Assembly: GCA_963698995.1 (NCBI GenBank)
Contig: CAVOTD010000010.1
Span: 171,140-235,139 of the forward strand
Origin: AP-15 sp963698995
Lineage (GTDB): Bacteria > Pseudomonadota > Alphaproteobacteria > ATCC43930 > CGMCC-115725
DNA length: 64,000 bases
Direction: 5' to 3'
Shown: positions 39,110-47,851 of the stretch, in pieces
Layout: each line of letters opens with the position of its first letter
How positions within the stretch are numbered: the first letter of the stretch is position 1
The notes under the pieces: model-generated
Databases searched by the model: none
The model's input: only the letters and a program-made list of their open reading frames with translations
Told to the model about the DNA's origin: nothing
Position numbers and translations under genes: made by a program

Positions 39110-39239
39110 GATCCGGCGCCGCAGCTTGGCGGGCTCTCCGGTCGACCCCAGCGACGGTTGCAACATTGTTGCCGCCGCTCCGGTTTTTGGCTAATTACCC
39201 TGCTCCCCCGCAGTGCCTCTTCCCACAATCGAGCTTTCG

Positions 39240-39428
39240 ATGGCTGTCCCGAAAAAGAAGACTTCACCATCGCGCCGCAATATGCGGCGTTCGCATCATT
39301 CTCTAAAGCCTGCCGCTTATGGCGAATGCCCGAATTGCGGCGAACTCAAGCGGCCGCATCATTTGTGCGAAGCATGCGGCTATTACGACGGCCGCGAGGT
39401 GGTTGCGGCGTCATCGGAGACGGCCTGA
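39240..39428 (+). CDS. rpmF: 50S ribosomal protein L32
   Basis: The 62-residue L32 begins AVPKKKTSPSRRNMRRSHH after Met. It carries a Cys4 zinc-ribbon in CPNCGELKRPHHLCEAC, which marks the zinc-binding form. The start at 39240 gives the exact family N-terminus; upstream in-frame codons do not fit. It lies 32 bases before plsX, the usual rpmF-plsX-fabH order that ties ribosome and lipid synthesis. Confidence 0.96.
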   Translation: MAVPKKKTSPSRRNMRRSHHSLKPAAYGECPNCGELKRPHHLCEACGYYDGREVVAASSETA

Positions 39429-39460
39429 CCGAGGAGGCTAGGGCGGACAGGGAACGCGAG

Positions 39461-40504
39461 GTGAGCGAAAGCATCACGATCGCCCTCGACGCAATGGGCG
39501 GCGACCACGCTCCCGGCATGGTCGTGAAAGGTGCCGAGATCGCGTTGCAGCGGCGTCCCGATCTGCGCTTCCTGCTGTTTGGCGCGGAAGACGAGGTGCG
39601 TCCGATGTTGGCCAAGCTGCCGCGTCTCGCCGAAGCCGCAACGCTGCACCATACTAGCGAGGCGGTGGCGGACGATGCGAAGCCCTCTCAAACGCTGCGG
39701 ACGGGCCGGCAGTCCAGCATGTGGCTGGCGATCGATGCTGTCGCCGAGGGACGGGCCGATGGCGCGGTTTCCGCCGGCAATACCGGCGCCCTGATGGCGA
39801 TCGCCAAATTCGTGCTCAAGATGTTGCCGGGGATCGATCGCCCAGCGATCGCATCATTCTTTCCGACGCGGCGCGGCGAAAGTGTGATGCTGGATCTGGG
39901 CGCCAATGTCGAATGTGATGAGGAGAACCTCGTTCAATTCGCGCTGATGGGCGATGTCTTCGCGCGGACGGTGCTTGGTCTGGTCGAACCGACAGTGGGT
40001 CTGCTCAATGTCGGCTCGGAGGACCTCAAAGGTAACGACGCGGTCCGCGGCGCCAGCGCCCGATTGCGCGAAGCAGTTACCCCGATCCATTTCTACGGGT
40101 TTGTCGAAGGCGACGACATTGCGGCAGGCACCGTCGATGTCGTTGTCACGGACGGGTTTACCGGTAACATTGCTGTCAAGACAGCCGAAGGGACAGCCAA
40201 GCTCTTTGGTGAATTCCTCGAGGCGGCCTTCCGTCATTCGCTGTCGGCCCGCATCGGCTATCTTTTCGCTCGCAGAACACTGAGGAAACTGCGCATGCGG
40301 AGCGATCCACGACACTACAATGGCGCAATATTCCTCGGCTTGAGCGGGATCGCGGTCAAGAGCCACGGCTCGACCGATGCGTTCGGTTTCGCCAATGCGA
40401 TCGGCGTTGCCGTCGACATGAAAGTGAACGGCGTTCTCGACAAGATCCGGGTCGAGCTGGCGCGCCTCAGCCAAGCGCCTTCCATCCCAGAGCCGGCGCG
40501 GTAA
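39461..40504 (+). CDS. plsX: Phosphate acyltransferase PlsX
   Basis: PlsX converts acyl-ACP to acyl-phosphate, the donor for PlsY in phospholipid synthesis. The 347-residue enzyme begins ITIALDAMGGDHAP and has SAGNTGALMA, SFFPTRRGE, LDLGANVEC, VGLLNVGSE and DGFTGNIAVKTAEG. The GTG at 39461 is chosen because it puts the family N-terminus six residues ahead of ALDAMGG; no better start exists and the ribosome site is weak. The gap to fabH is 12 bases. Confidence 0.95.
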   Translation: MSESITIALDAMGGDHAPGMVVKGAEIALQRRPDLRFLLFGAEDEVRPMLAKLPRLAEAATLHHTSEAVADDAKPSQTLRTGRQSSMWLAIDAVAEGRADGAVSAGNTGALMAIAKFVLKMLPGIDRPAIASFFPTRRGESVMLDLGANVECDEENLVQFALMGDVFARTVLGLVEPTVGLLNVGSEDLKGNDAVRGASARLREAVTPIHFYGFVEGDDIAAGTVDVVVTDGFTGNIAVKTAEGTAKLFGEFLEAAFRHSLSARIGYLFARRTLRKLRMRSDPRHYNGAIFLGLSGIAVKSHGSTDAFGFANAIGVAVDMKVNGVLDKIRVELARLSQAPSIPEPAR

Positions 40505-40516
40505 CGCCGTAAGCGC

Positions 40517-41494
40517 TTGACGATAATCTTGCGATCTCAGGTTGCCGGCTGCGGCGCCTACCTGCCCGAGCGCATTATTACCAATCGCGAGCTCGCCGAT
40601 CGCCTCGACACCTCCGATGAATGGATTCGCCAACGCACCGGCATCGGCGAGCGCCGGATCGCCGCGCCGGGCGAATTGACCTCAGATCTGGCGTTCCGCG
40701 CGGCTCAACACGCGCTGGCCAGCGCCGGAATGAGCGGCAGCGATCTCGACCTCCTGATCGTGGCGACGGCAACGCCCGACAACACATTTCCTGCGACCGC
40801 GACAAAGGTGCAGGCTCGGCTCGGGATGAACCGCGGCGCCGCCTTTGATGTTCAGGCGGTGTGTGCCGGCTTCATTTTTGCGCTTTCGGTTGCCGACAAT
40901 GCGCTGCGGCTCGGCCAGGCGAGGACTGCGCTCGTCATCGGAGCGGAGACATTCTCGCGCATTCTCGACTGGGGGGATCGCGGCACCTGCGTGTTGTTTG
41001 GCGACGGGGCCGGAGCGCTGGTGCTGAAGGCGGTGACCGCCACTTCGCTCGGCGAGCGCTTTATCCTGTCGACCCACCTGCATTCGGACGGCCGCCAATA
41101 CGACATCCTCTATGTCGACGGCGGCCCCTCTTCGACGCGAAATGCGGGTTTCCTGCGGATGCAGGGCCGCGAGGTGTTTCGCCAGGCAGTTCACCACCTG
41201 AGCGAGGTCATCGACGAGACCCTGCGCGCCAACCGACTGAGCGCGACGGACATCGATTGGCTGGTTCCGCACCAGGCGAATAGCCGCATCATCGATGCTA
41301 TGGGACGGAAGCTCGGCCTGTCCGCGGATAAGATCGTCATGACGATCGGACGGCACGCCAACACCTCGGCCGCATCGATCCCGCTCGCCCTGCAGGACGC
41401 TATCGAAGATGGGCGGATCAAGCCCGGGCATCTGGTGCTGATGGAGGCGCTCGGCGGTGGGCTCAGCTGGGGCGCGAGCTTGGTGCGATGGTAG
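40517..41494 (+). CDS. fabH: Beta-ketoacyl-ACP synthase III
   Basis: FabH starts fatty-acid elongation by condensing acetyl-CoA with malonyl-ACP. The 325-residue enzyme has the catalytic triad motifs: Cys116 in QAVCAGFIFAL, His in LVPHQANSRI and Asn in GRHANTSAASIP. DTSDEWIRQRTGI near residue 35 is also typical. The start is probably the TTG at 40517, since it is in frame just before the conserved N-terminus and no ATG or GTG is available. It ends 82 bases before ihfA. Confidence 0.95.
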   Translation: MTIILRSQVAGCGAYLPERIITNRELADRLDTSDEWIRQRTGIGERRIAAPGELTSDLAFRAAQHALASAGMSGSDLDLLIVATATPDNTFPATATKVQARLGMNRGAAFDVQAVCAGFIFALSVADNALRLGQARTALVIGAETFSRILDWGDRGTCVLFGDGAGALVLKAVTATSLGERFILSTHLHSDGRQYDILYVDGGPSSTRNAGFLRMQGREVFRQAVHHLSEVIDETLRANRLSATDIDWLVPHQANSRIIDAMGRKLGLSADKIVMTIGRHANTSAASIPLALQDAIEDGRIKPGHLVLMEALGGGLSWGASLVRW

Positions 41495-41576
41495 ATCTGG
41501 AGAGGGGTCAACACTTTGGAATTTGACGGGATTTCTTCCTGGGTTTAACCTTCCGCCAAAAGAAGGGGAGGACTGC

Positions 41577-41981
41577 ATGACCGGAGACACCATCACTCGC
41601 GCCAGACTGAGCGAAGCGGTGTATCAAGAGGTTGGCCTGTCGCGTACCGAGTTGGCCGAGCTCGTCGAATCGGTAATCGCCGAAATCTCCGGCGCGCTCG
41701 AACGCGGCGAAATGGTCAAAATCTCGTCGTTCGGGAGCTTCGCGGTGCGGCAGAAGGGTCAACGTGTCGGCCGCAATCCAAAAACCGGACAGGAAGTGCC
41801 GATCAGCCCGCGGCGGGTTCTGGTGTTTCGCGCCTCGCATGCGCTGAAGGACCAGATCAACCACGGTGCAGCGCATCCGAACGGCGGCAAGCCGAGGGTT
41901 CACCGAGCGTCTTCGGCCGAGATGTCGCCGGCCAGAGTGTCTTCGGCGAAAGCGTCGCCGGCCAAAGTGTCGTCGGCCTAA
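41577..41981 (+). CDS. ihfA: Integration host factor alpha subunit with a repetitive C-terminal tail
   Basis: IHF alpha is the DNA-bending architectural subunit that pairs with IHF beta. The 134-residue chain has the HU/IHF fold: LSEAVYQEVGLSRTELAEL, EMVKISSFGSFAVRQKG, GRNPKTGQEVPISPRRVLVFRASH, with the DNA-intercalating Pro in the arm. Ordinary IhfA ends near residue 100-105. Here about 30 extra residues follow, ending in short imperfect repeats of S-(S/P)-A-(K/R)-(V/A/M). Such Ser/Ala/Pro/Lys tails resemble eukaryotic H1 or Actinobacterial HU tails. A merR-type gene often found next is absent; a tRNA-Pro follows. Confidence 0.93.
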   Translation: MTGDTITRARLSEAVYQEVGLSRTELAELVESVIAEISGALERGEMVKISSFGSFAVRQKGQRVGRNPKTGQEVPISPRRVLVFRASHALKDQINHGAAHPNGGKPRVHRASSAEMSPARVSSAKASPAKVSSA

Positions 41982-42077
41982 GTCGCGACCCACCATCGCA
42001 TCGGCCGCGCCGCAGTCGGTCGGTTGCGCGGGCCGAGGTCGACGCCTATGATTGGCTTTCGGCAGAGCCGCCCGGGT

Positions 42078-42154
42078 CGGAGCGTAGCGCAGCCTGGTAG
42101 CGCATCAGCATGGGGTGCTGAGGGTCGTGAGTTCGAATCTCACCGCTCCGACCA
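42078..42154 (+). tRNA. tRNA-Pro (anticodon GGG)
   Basis: A 77-base cloverleaf: acceptor CGGAGCG pairs with CGCTCCG, D-stem GCGC/GCGC, anticodon stem TCAGC/GCTGA with loop ATGGGGT giving GGG, T-stem GTGAG/CTCAC with loop TTCGAAT. The CCA end is encoded. It reads CCC and CCU proline codons. It sits between ihfA and the deacetylase gene. Confidence 0.95.
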
Positions 42155-42205
42155 GCTCTCTCCGCCTTTCCGGCGGTGTACGCACCGGCGAGGAGGAGGA
42201 AGGTA

Positions 42206-43108
42206 ATGAGCGCCCCCAAACCCGATCTCGAACCCTGGCAGTGGCCCGAGGAGCATTGGCGTAAGCTCGTCAATCGGGTCCGCGCCGGGCGGCGGCTGCG
42301 GCCGGCCGAATGGCCGGGCGGCGCCCGCTGTGCCGTCGCGCTGTCCTTCGATAGCGACCATGAGACCAGCGACCTGCGCGACGGTGGCAAGTCGATCGGG
42401 CGTTTGGCGTGGGGCCAATATGGCAGCCGGGTGGGCGTCCCCCGTATCCTGAAGCTGCTGCAGCAGCACAGTGTCAAGGGCACCTTCTATGTGCCGGCGG
42501 TCACCGCTCTTCTCCATCCCGACGAGCAACGCCGGGTGGTGGCCGAAGGTCACGAAATCGGTATCCACGGCTGGATCCACGAGCTCAATTCGGTCCTGCC
42601 GCAGGAAGCCGAACGAGACCTAATGAGGCGTTCGGCCGATACGCTGGAGCGGATCACCGGTACGCGGCCGGTCGGTCTGCGGACACCTTCCTGGGATTTC
42701 AGTCAGCATACGCTGGAAATCGAGAAGGAAATGGGGTTGCTCTATGATTCGTCGCTGATGAGCGACGAGGATTGCTACGAGCTGCTGCTCGACGGCGCGT
42801 CTACCGGCGTCGTGGAGTTTCCGGTCGAGTGGGTGCGCGACGACGCCGTCTATTTCATGATGAACCGGTTTCAGTCGCTGCGGCCTTATACCCCGCCGAA
42901 CGACGTCTTCGACATCTTCCGGCGCGAGTTCGACGCGGCTTACGATGAGGGCGGCGTCTTCCAGCTGACCATGCACCCGCACATCATCGGCTATCGCTCG
43001 CGGATCTGGATCCTCGACGAGATCATCCGTCATGCCAAATCCCGCCACGGCGTATGGTTCGGGACCCATGCCGAGGTGGTCGAATGGGCGAAGCAGCACG
43101 CGGTTTAG
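42206..43108 (+). CDS. Polysaccharide deacetylase family protein
   Basis: The 300-residue NodB-fold deacetylase belongs to the PuuE/PgdA-like branch. The metal site is suggested by ALSFDSDHET (acidic) near residue 47 and the His pair in GHEIGIHGWIHE. The second half has RTPSWDFSQHT and LYDSSLMSDED, and MHPHIIGYRSR gives the C-terminal His. No signal peptide is evident, so a cytosolic amidohydrolase role (as for allantoinase PuuE) is as likely as a wall enzyme. A GGAGGAAGG site precedes the ATG. It follows the tRNA and precedes a family B repeat. Confidence 0.88.
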   Translation: MSAPKPDLEPWQWPEEHWRKLVNRVRAGRRLRPAEWPGGARCAVALSFDSDHETSDLRDGGKSIGRLAWGQYGSRVGVPRILKLLQQHSVKGTFYVPAVTALLHPDEQRRVVAEGHEIGIHGWIHELNSVLPQEAERDLMRRSADTLERITGTRPVGLRTPSWDFSQHTLEIEKEMGLLYDSSLMSDEDCYELLLDGASTGVVEFPVEWVRDDAVYFMMNRFQSLRPYTPPNDVFDIFRREFDAAYDEGGVFQLTMHPHIIGYRSRIWILDEIIRHAKSRHGVWFGTHAEVVEWAKQHAV

Positions 43109-43125
43109 AATCGGGCATGTGGCGC

Positions 43126-43197
43126 TACCCTCACCCACCCAGCCCTCTCCCGCACTGCGGGAGAGGGTGCCGAGCGTAGCGGGGCGGGTGAGGGCGC
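43126..43197. repeat. Dispersed palindromic repeat, family B (copy 2)
   Basis: A central hairpin CCCTCTCCCGCACTGCGGGAGAGGG sits between CCCTCACCCACCC and GGGCGGGTGAGGG. It is homologous to 15223-15308. It fills the whole interval between the deacetylase stop and the era start, and the GTG of era follows its last bases. Confidence 0.8.
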
Positions 43198-44095
43198 GTG
43201 CCGCCCACCCGATGCGGCTATGTTGCGCTGATCGGCGCACCGAATTCCGGCAAGTCGACATTGCTCAACCGGCTCGTCGGCCACAAGCTGGCGATCGTCA
43301 CACCCAAGGCGCAGACCACGCGCAATCGACTTCTCGGCATCGCGATCGAAGGCACGACGCAGATCATCTTTGTCGACACCCCCGGGATCTTTGCCCCGCG
43401 CCGCCGTCTCGACCGGGCGATGGTGGCTGCGGCTTGGTCCGGCGCCGAGGATGCTGACGAAACCTTATTGCTGGTCGACGCTTCGCGCGGCGTCGACCCG
43501 GACACGCGGCGCATTCTCGACCAACTCGCTGGGCGCGGTCGCCACGTGATCCTGGCGCTGAACAAGATCGACCTGGTCCCCCGCGAGAGGCTGCTGGGTT
43601 TGGCTGCCGCGCTCTCGAAAGAAGTCCGGTTCGAAGTCGGTGTTTATGATCTCCGGCCTGAAAGGGGACGGGGTCGATGACGTGAAGCGACACCTCGCCG
43701 CCAGCCTGCCGCCAGGGCCGTGGCTGTTTCCGGAAGATCAGCTCTCGGATGCTCCCGAACGTGTGATTGCAGCCGAGATCACCCGCGAGCAGGTCTTCCT
43801 GCAATTGCATGACGAGCTCCCCTACGCCGCGACGGTCGAGACCGAGAAATGGGAAGACAGGCCGGACGGCAGCGTCCGGATCGAGCAGGTGATCTACGTC
43901 CAGCGGCCGAGCCAGCGCGCGATCGTGCTCGGCGAAGGCGGGCGGCGCATCAAGATGATCGGCGCCCGCGCCCGTGCCGAGCTCGGGCGTATGCTCGATC
44001 GCCAGGTGCATTTGTTCCTGTTCGTCAAGGTTCGCCAGAACTGGGTCGAGGATCGCGAGCGCTTTGATGCGCTCGGGCTCGATTTCGACGTCTGA
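43198..44095 (+). CDS. era: Ribosome-assembly GTPase Era, one frameshift near 43645
   Basis: Era binds 16S rRNA and checks 30S maturation; it is essential in most bacteria. G1 is GAPNSGKST, the switch region is TPKAQTTRNR, G3 is DTPGI and G4 is NKID. One base too many near 43645 breaks the frame just before the FMISGLKGDGV segment. The KH domain follows (IEQVIYVQRPSQRAIVLGEGG, GARARAELG, LFLFVKVRQNW). Total length would be about 298 residues, normal for Era. In an essential gene this shift is most simply a consensus error. The GTG start adjoins a repeat, so the native N-terminus may be slightly altered. The stop overlaps recO as TGATG. Confidence 0.92.
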
Positions 44096-44880
44096 TGGAA
44101 TGGCGTGACGCGGGGTTCGTGCTGGTCGCCCGCCGTCATGGCGAGAGCGCGGTTATCGTCGAACTCTTGACCCGCGAACACGGGCGGCATGCCGGGCTGG
44201 TTCGTGGTGGGCAATCGCCAAAGATGCGGGCGGCCCTGCAGCCCGGCAACGAGGTCGCGGCCAGCTGGCGCGGCCGCCTGGCCGAGCATCTCGGCAGCAT
44301 CGCCTGTGAGCTGGTGCGGGCTCATGCCGCGCGTATTCTCGATGACCCCGACCGCCTCGCCGGCCTTGCCGCGGCGGCGGCGCTGGTCGCGGCTGCCTTG
44401 CCCGAGCGAGAGCCTCATCCGGATGTCTTCGCCTCGTTTCGCCGCCTGCTCGAAGCTCTCAATTCGACGGCCGACTGGCCGATGCTTTATGTCGGGTGGG
44501 AACGGGACCTGTTGGCCGCCCTTGGGTTTGGTCTCGATCTCGACCGCTGCGCGGCAACCGGGGCGACGACCGATCTCGCCTATGTCTCGCCCCGCACCGG
44601 GCGCGCGGTGTCTCGGTCGGCGGGGCTGCCCTATCACGATAAGTTATTGGCTTTGCCCGATTTCCTGTGGTCCGATGCACCTGCCGACGGGTACCAGGTC
44701 GCGCTCGGCATAACCTTGACCGGGCACTTCCTGCTGCACCACGTATTCCTTCCGCAGGGCCGCGCCCTGCCGGAGGCGCGCTCGCGGTTGGCCGAGCGCA
44801 TGCAGCGTGCGGCGGCGGCTGATACAATGCGCGGTTCGTCATTCCGGGATGGCCCGAAGGGTCAGACCCGGAATCCATGA
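44095..44880 (+). CDS. recO: DNA repair protein RecO with repeat-derived C-terminus
   Basis: RecO loads RecA with RecF and RecR at gaps. The 261-residue chain has the N-terminal OB fold (MEWRDAGFVLVARRHGESAVIVELLT), then a helical domain with FRRLLEALN and a Cys-poor zinc region (LDLDRCAATGATTDLAYVSPRTGRAVS). The last 16 residues or so, from about MRGSSFRDGP, are not RecO: they are a translation of the inverted repeat beginning at 44836, which also supplies the stop codon. Start overlaps the era stop by one base, as is usual for era-recO. Confidence 0.92.
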   Translation: MEWRDAGFVLVARRHGESAVIVELLTREHGRHAGLVRGGQSPKMRAALQPGNEVAASWRGRLAEHLGSIACELVRAHAARILDDPDRLAGLAAAAALVAAALPEREPHPDVFASFRRLLEALNSTADWPMLYVGWERDLLAALGFGLDLDRCAATGATTDLAYVSPRTGRAVSRSAGLPYHDKLLALPDFLWSDAPADGYQVALGITLTGHFLLHHVFLPQGRALPEARSRLAERMQRAAAADTMRGSSFRDGPKGQTRNP

Positions 44881-44961
44881 ACACCGGCCAATTCCTAATA
44901 TGAAGGGCTGGTGTTCATAGGTTCCGGGCTCATGGGCTGTGCCCGCGCCCCGGAACGACAT
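44836..44961. repeat. Large inverted repeat of the TTCCGGG intergenic type
   Basis: The left arm GTCATTCCGGGATGGCCCG, with ATCCATGAACACC further in, is mirrored by GGTGTTCATAGGTTCCGGG and CCCCGGAACGACAT on the right. The arms are about 50 bases each with imperfect match. This repeat type is common between genes of Rhizobiales-like and Rhodospirillales-like genomes. The left end lies inside recO. Confidence 0.8.
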
Positions 44962-44982
44962 TAAGGACAAGGTTACCGAGGC

Positions 44983-47231
44983 ATGGCTGTGACTACCCTA
45001 TCCGGCGAGATCCGCGATGTCGATTTCGCCGATGCGCTCGGCGAGCGCTATCTCTCCTACGCGCTGTCGACGATCATGTCGCGCTCGCTGCCGGATGTGC
45101 GCGACGGGCTTGAAGCCGGTGCATCGGCGGATCCTGCACGCGATGCAGCAGCTTGCGCCTCGATCCGGCGTCCGGCTACAAGAAATGCGCCCGCGTCGTC
45201 GGCGACGTGATCGGCAAGTACCACCCGCATGGCGAGGTCGCGGTCTACGACGCGCTGGTGCGGCTCGCGCAGGATTTCGCGCAGCGCTACCCGCTGGTCG
45301 ATGGGCAGGGCAATTTCGGCAATATCGACGGCGATAACGCGGCGGCGATGCGCTACACCGAGAGCCGCCTGTCGGCGGTGGCGCAGGCGCTGCTCGACGG
45401 CATCGACGAGGACGCGGTCGATTTTCGCGCGACCTATGACGGCGAGGACCGCGAGCCGGTCGTCCTGCCGGCGCGCTTTCCGAACCTGCTCGCCAACGGC
45501 GCCACCGGCATCGCGGTCGGCATGGCCACCAGCATCCCGCCGCACAATGTCGGCGAGCTGTGCGCCGCGCTGTTGCATCTGATCGAGCATCCGGCCTGCG
45601 CGGTCGGCGACCTCGCACGCCCATGATCCCGGGCCCGGATTTCCCGACCGGCGGCGTCCTGGTCGAGCCGCCGGACGACGATCCGCACGGCCTACGACAC
45701 CGGCCGCGGCAGCTTCCGCCTGCGCGCCCGCTGGACGACGGAGGCGCTGGGCCACGGGCTCTATCAGATCGTCGTCACCGAGATGCCGTATCAGGTGCAG
45801 AAGGGCCGGCTGATCGAGAAGATCGCGGCGCTGCTCGAAGAGAAAAAGCTGCCGCTGCTCGCCGACGTCCGCGACGAATCGACCGAGGACGTGCGGCTCG
45901 TCCTCGAGCCGAAGACCCGCAACGTCGATGCCGAGGTGCTGATGGAGCAGCTGTTCCGCGCTGACCGAGCTCGAAGTGCGCGTGCCGCTCAACCTCAATG
46001 TGCTCGACCCGCTCGGCGTGCCGCGGGTGATGAACCTGAAGGAGGCGCTGCAGGCCTTTCTCGACCATCGCCGCGTCGTGCTGCAGCGGCGCAGCCGGCA
46101 CCGCCTCGCCGCGGTCGCGCGCCGCATGGAGATCCTGCGCGGCCAGATCATCGTCTATCGTCAATCTCGACGAGGTGATCCGCATCATCCGCGAGGACGA
46201 CGACCCCAAGGCCGAGATGATGGCGCGCTGGGACCTCACCGAGGTGCAGGCCGAGGCGATCCTCAACATGCGGCTGCGCGCGCTGCGCCGGCTCGAGGAG
46301 ATCGAGATCCGCAAGGAGCTCGACGCGCTCGCCGCCGAGGAGGCGGCAGCTCGACCGCGCTTGCTGGCGAGCGACCGGCGGCAATGGACGCGCGATCGCC
46401 AAGGAGGTCCGCGAGACCGCACGCCGAATTTGGCGGCGACACGCCGCTCGGCCGGCGCCGCACCGACGATCGGCCGCCGCCCCGGCGCCGATCGACGATC
46501 CCGGCCGAGGCGCTGATCGAGCGCGAGCCGGTCACCGTGCTGTGCTCGGCCAAAGGGCTGGATCCGCGCGGTCAAGGGCCACAACATCGCGGCCGCCGAG
46601 CAGAAGTACAAGGAAGGCGACGCGGCCGCGCTTTGCGGTCGCCGCCGAGACCACCGACCGGCTGATGGTGTTCGGCACCAACGGCCGGTTCTACACGCTC
46701 GGGGTCGACCGGCTGCCCGGCGGGCGCGGCCATGGCGAGCCGTTGCGGCTGATGATCGATCTCGCCGAACGAGCACGACATCGTCGCGATGTTCCCCTAC
46801 CGGCCCGGGCATGAAGCTGCTGCGTCGCGGCGAGCGACGGGCGCGGCTTTGTCGTCGACGGCGAGGAGGCGGTGGCGCAGACCCGCGCCGGCAAGCAGGT
46901 GCTGACCCCGGGCGAGGGCGCCGTCGCGCGGGTCTGCCTGCCGGCCGAGTCGGCGACGCCGTCGCCCTCGTCGGCGACAACCGCAAGATGCTGGTCTTCG
47001 AGCTCGACGACATCCCGCAGATGACGCGCGGCCGCGGCGTCATCCTGCAGCGCTACAACGCGGGCGGGCTCGCCGACGCCAAGGTGTTCCGCCTCGCCGA
47101 CGGGCTCTCACTGGCGGCAGGGCGAAAACCGCACCCGCACCGAGACCGATCTCGCCCGCTGGCTCGGCGCGCGCGGCGGCGCCGGCCGCCTCGTCCCCAA
47201 CGGCTTCCCGCGCTCGAACCGCTTCGGGTAA
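44983..47231 (+). CDS. parC: DNA topoisomerase IV subunit A, about fifteen single-base indels
   Basis: ParC is the DNA-cleaving subunit of topoisomerase IV, which unlinks daughter chromosomes. The start is MAVTTLSGEIRDV with YLSYALSTIMSRSLPDVRDGL; then come YKKCARVVGDVIGKYHPHG, the catalytic Tyr in AAAMRYTESRLS, and the beta-propeller C-terminal domain ending GRLVPNGFPRSNRFG. The frame changes about fifteen times, for example near 45112, 45156, 45683, 45961, 46154, 46553, 46773 and 47112. Comparing each site with the expected protein, nearly all are one extra base. Gene order era-recO-parC is standard. Whether this is decay or a poor consensus is discussed in the findings. Confidence 0.9.
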
Positions 47232-47281
47232 CGCCGCTTTCCACTCGTTGCCGGTAGGCGCCACCACCGGTTCCGCCGACG

Positions 47282-47470
47282 GGACAAATTCCCGGTTTTT
47301 CCCGTCGGAAACCGGGAATTTTTTTCGATTTTCCTCGAAAACGGCCGTTTGAGCCGCAAAATCGGCAAAGCAAATCAAGCCCTTGCCGGCCAATTCCCGT
47401 GGCAACTTAAACGGGGAATTATTCGGCCTAAATCGCGGATTAAATACGCCGAACCGGGAATTAATCGGGG
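47282..47470. other. AT-richer stretch with repeated CGGGAATT/AATTCCCG motifs
   Basis: Between the parC stop and its downstream duplicate, five short motifs of the AATTCCCG or CGGGAATT kind occur (near 47286, 47311, 47392, 47412 and 47455), with T- and A-runs. No ORF here is convincing in either strand. The bases from 47470 to 47620 contain nothing I recognise. The motif spacing is irregular (about 25, 80, 20 and 43 bases). Confidence 0.45.
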
Positions 47471-47623
47471 AAACGTCTCCCGCAACAATCGACCACCAAA
47501 ACAGAAACCAGAAATAGACCCATCACGCCGTCCCGTCGAAATCCAATAAAACATCGATCCAGCTGGCGTGATGGTACCCCTAAACTTGGCGTTTTTTGAG
47601 ACGGACCCGCCGCGCGGCTGCAC

Positions 47624-47778
47624 ATGATGCACGGCCGTGGGGTCATCCTGCAGCACTACCGGGCGAACTCGCCAATTGCAGGGTGTTCCTTCGCAATCTC
47701 GGCCCGCGGCTCGGCGGCCGCGGCGCCGCCGGTCGCCTCGTGCCCAACGGCTTCGCTCGCCCGAATCGCTTCGGGTAA
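47624..47778 (+). pseudogene. Degenerate duplicate of the parC 3' end
   Basis: The sequence GGCCGTGGGGTCATCCTGCA at 47632-47651 and the closing GGAGCCGGTCGCC-like stretch restate the last part of parC: (R)GRGVILQ-Y, then LGxRxGxRGAAGRLVPNGFARPNRFG and a TAA. Compare parC TRGRGVILQRY and GRLVPNGFPRSNRFG about 390-600 bases upstream. The middle (AGGLADAKVF to DLARW) is deleted or scrambled. It is clearly a partial duplication of the gene's 3' end. No promoter or start belongs to it. Confidence 0.7.
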
Positions 47779-47851
47779 GAGCCATCGGCCGCTCGCAAAA
47801 AATGGCTCTACTGCGCGATGACGCGAAGCGCCCACCAATATGCCGCTGCGC

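Noticed and set aside
44881..44982. Terminator between recO and parC
   Set aside because: The hairpin there is an arm of the large dispersed inverted repeat and has no T-run, so a dedicated terminator is not supported.
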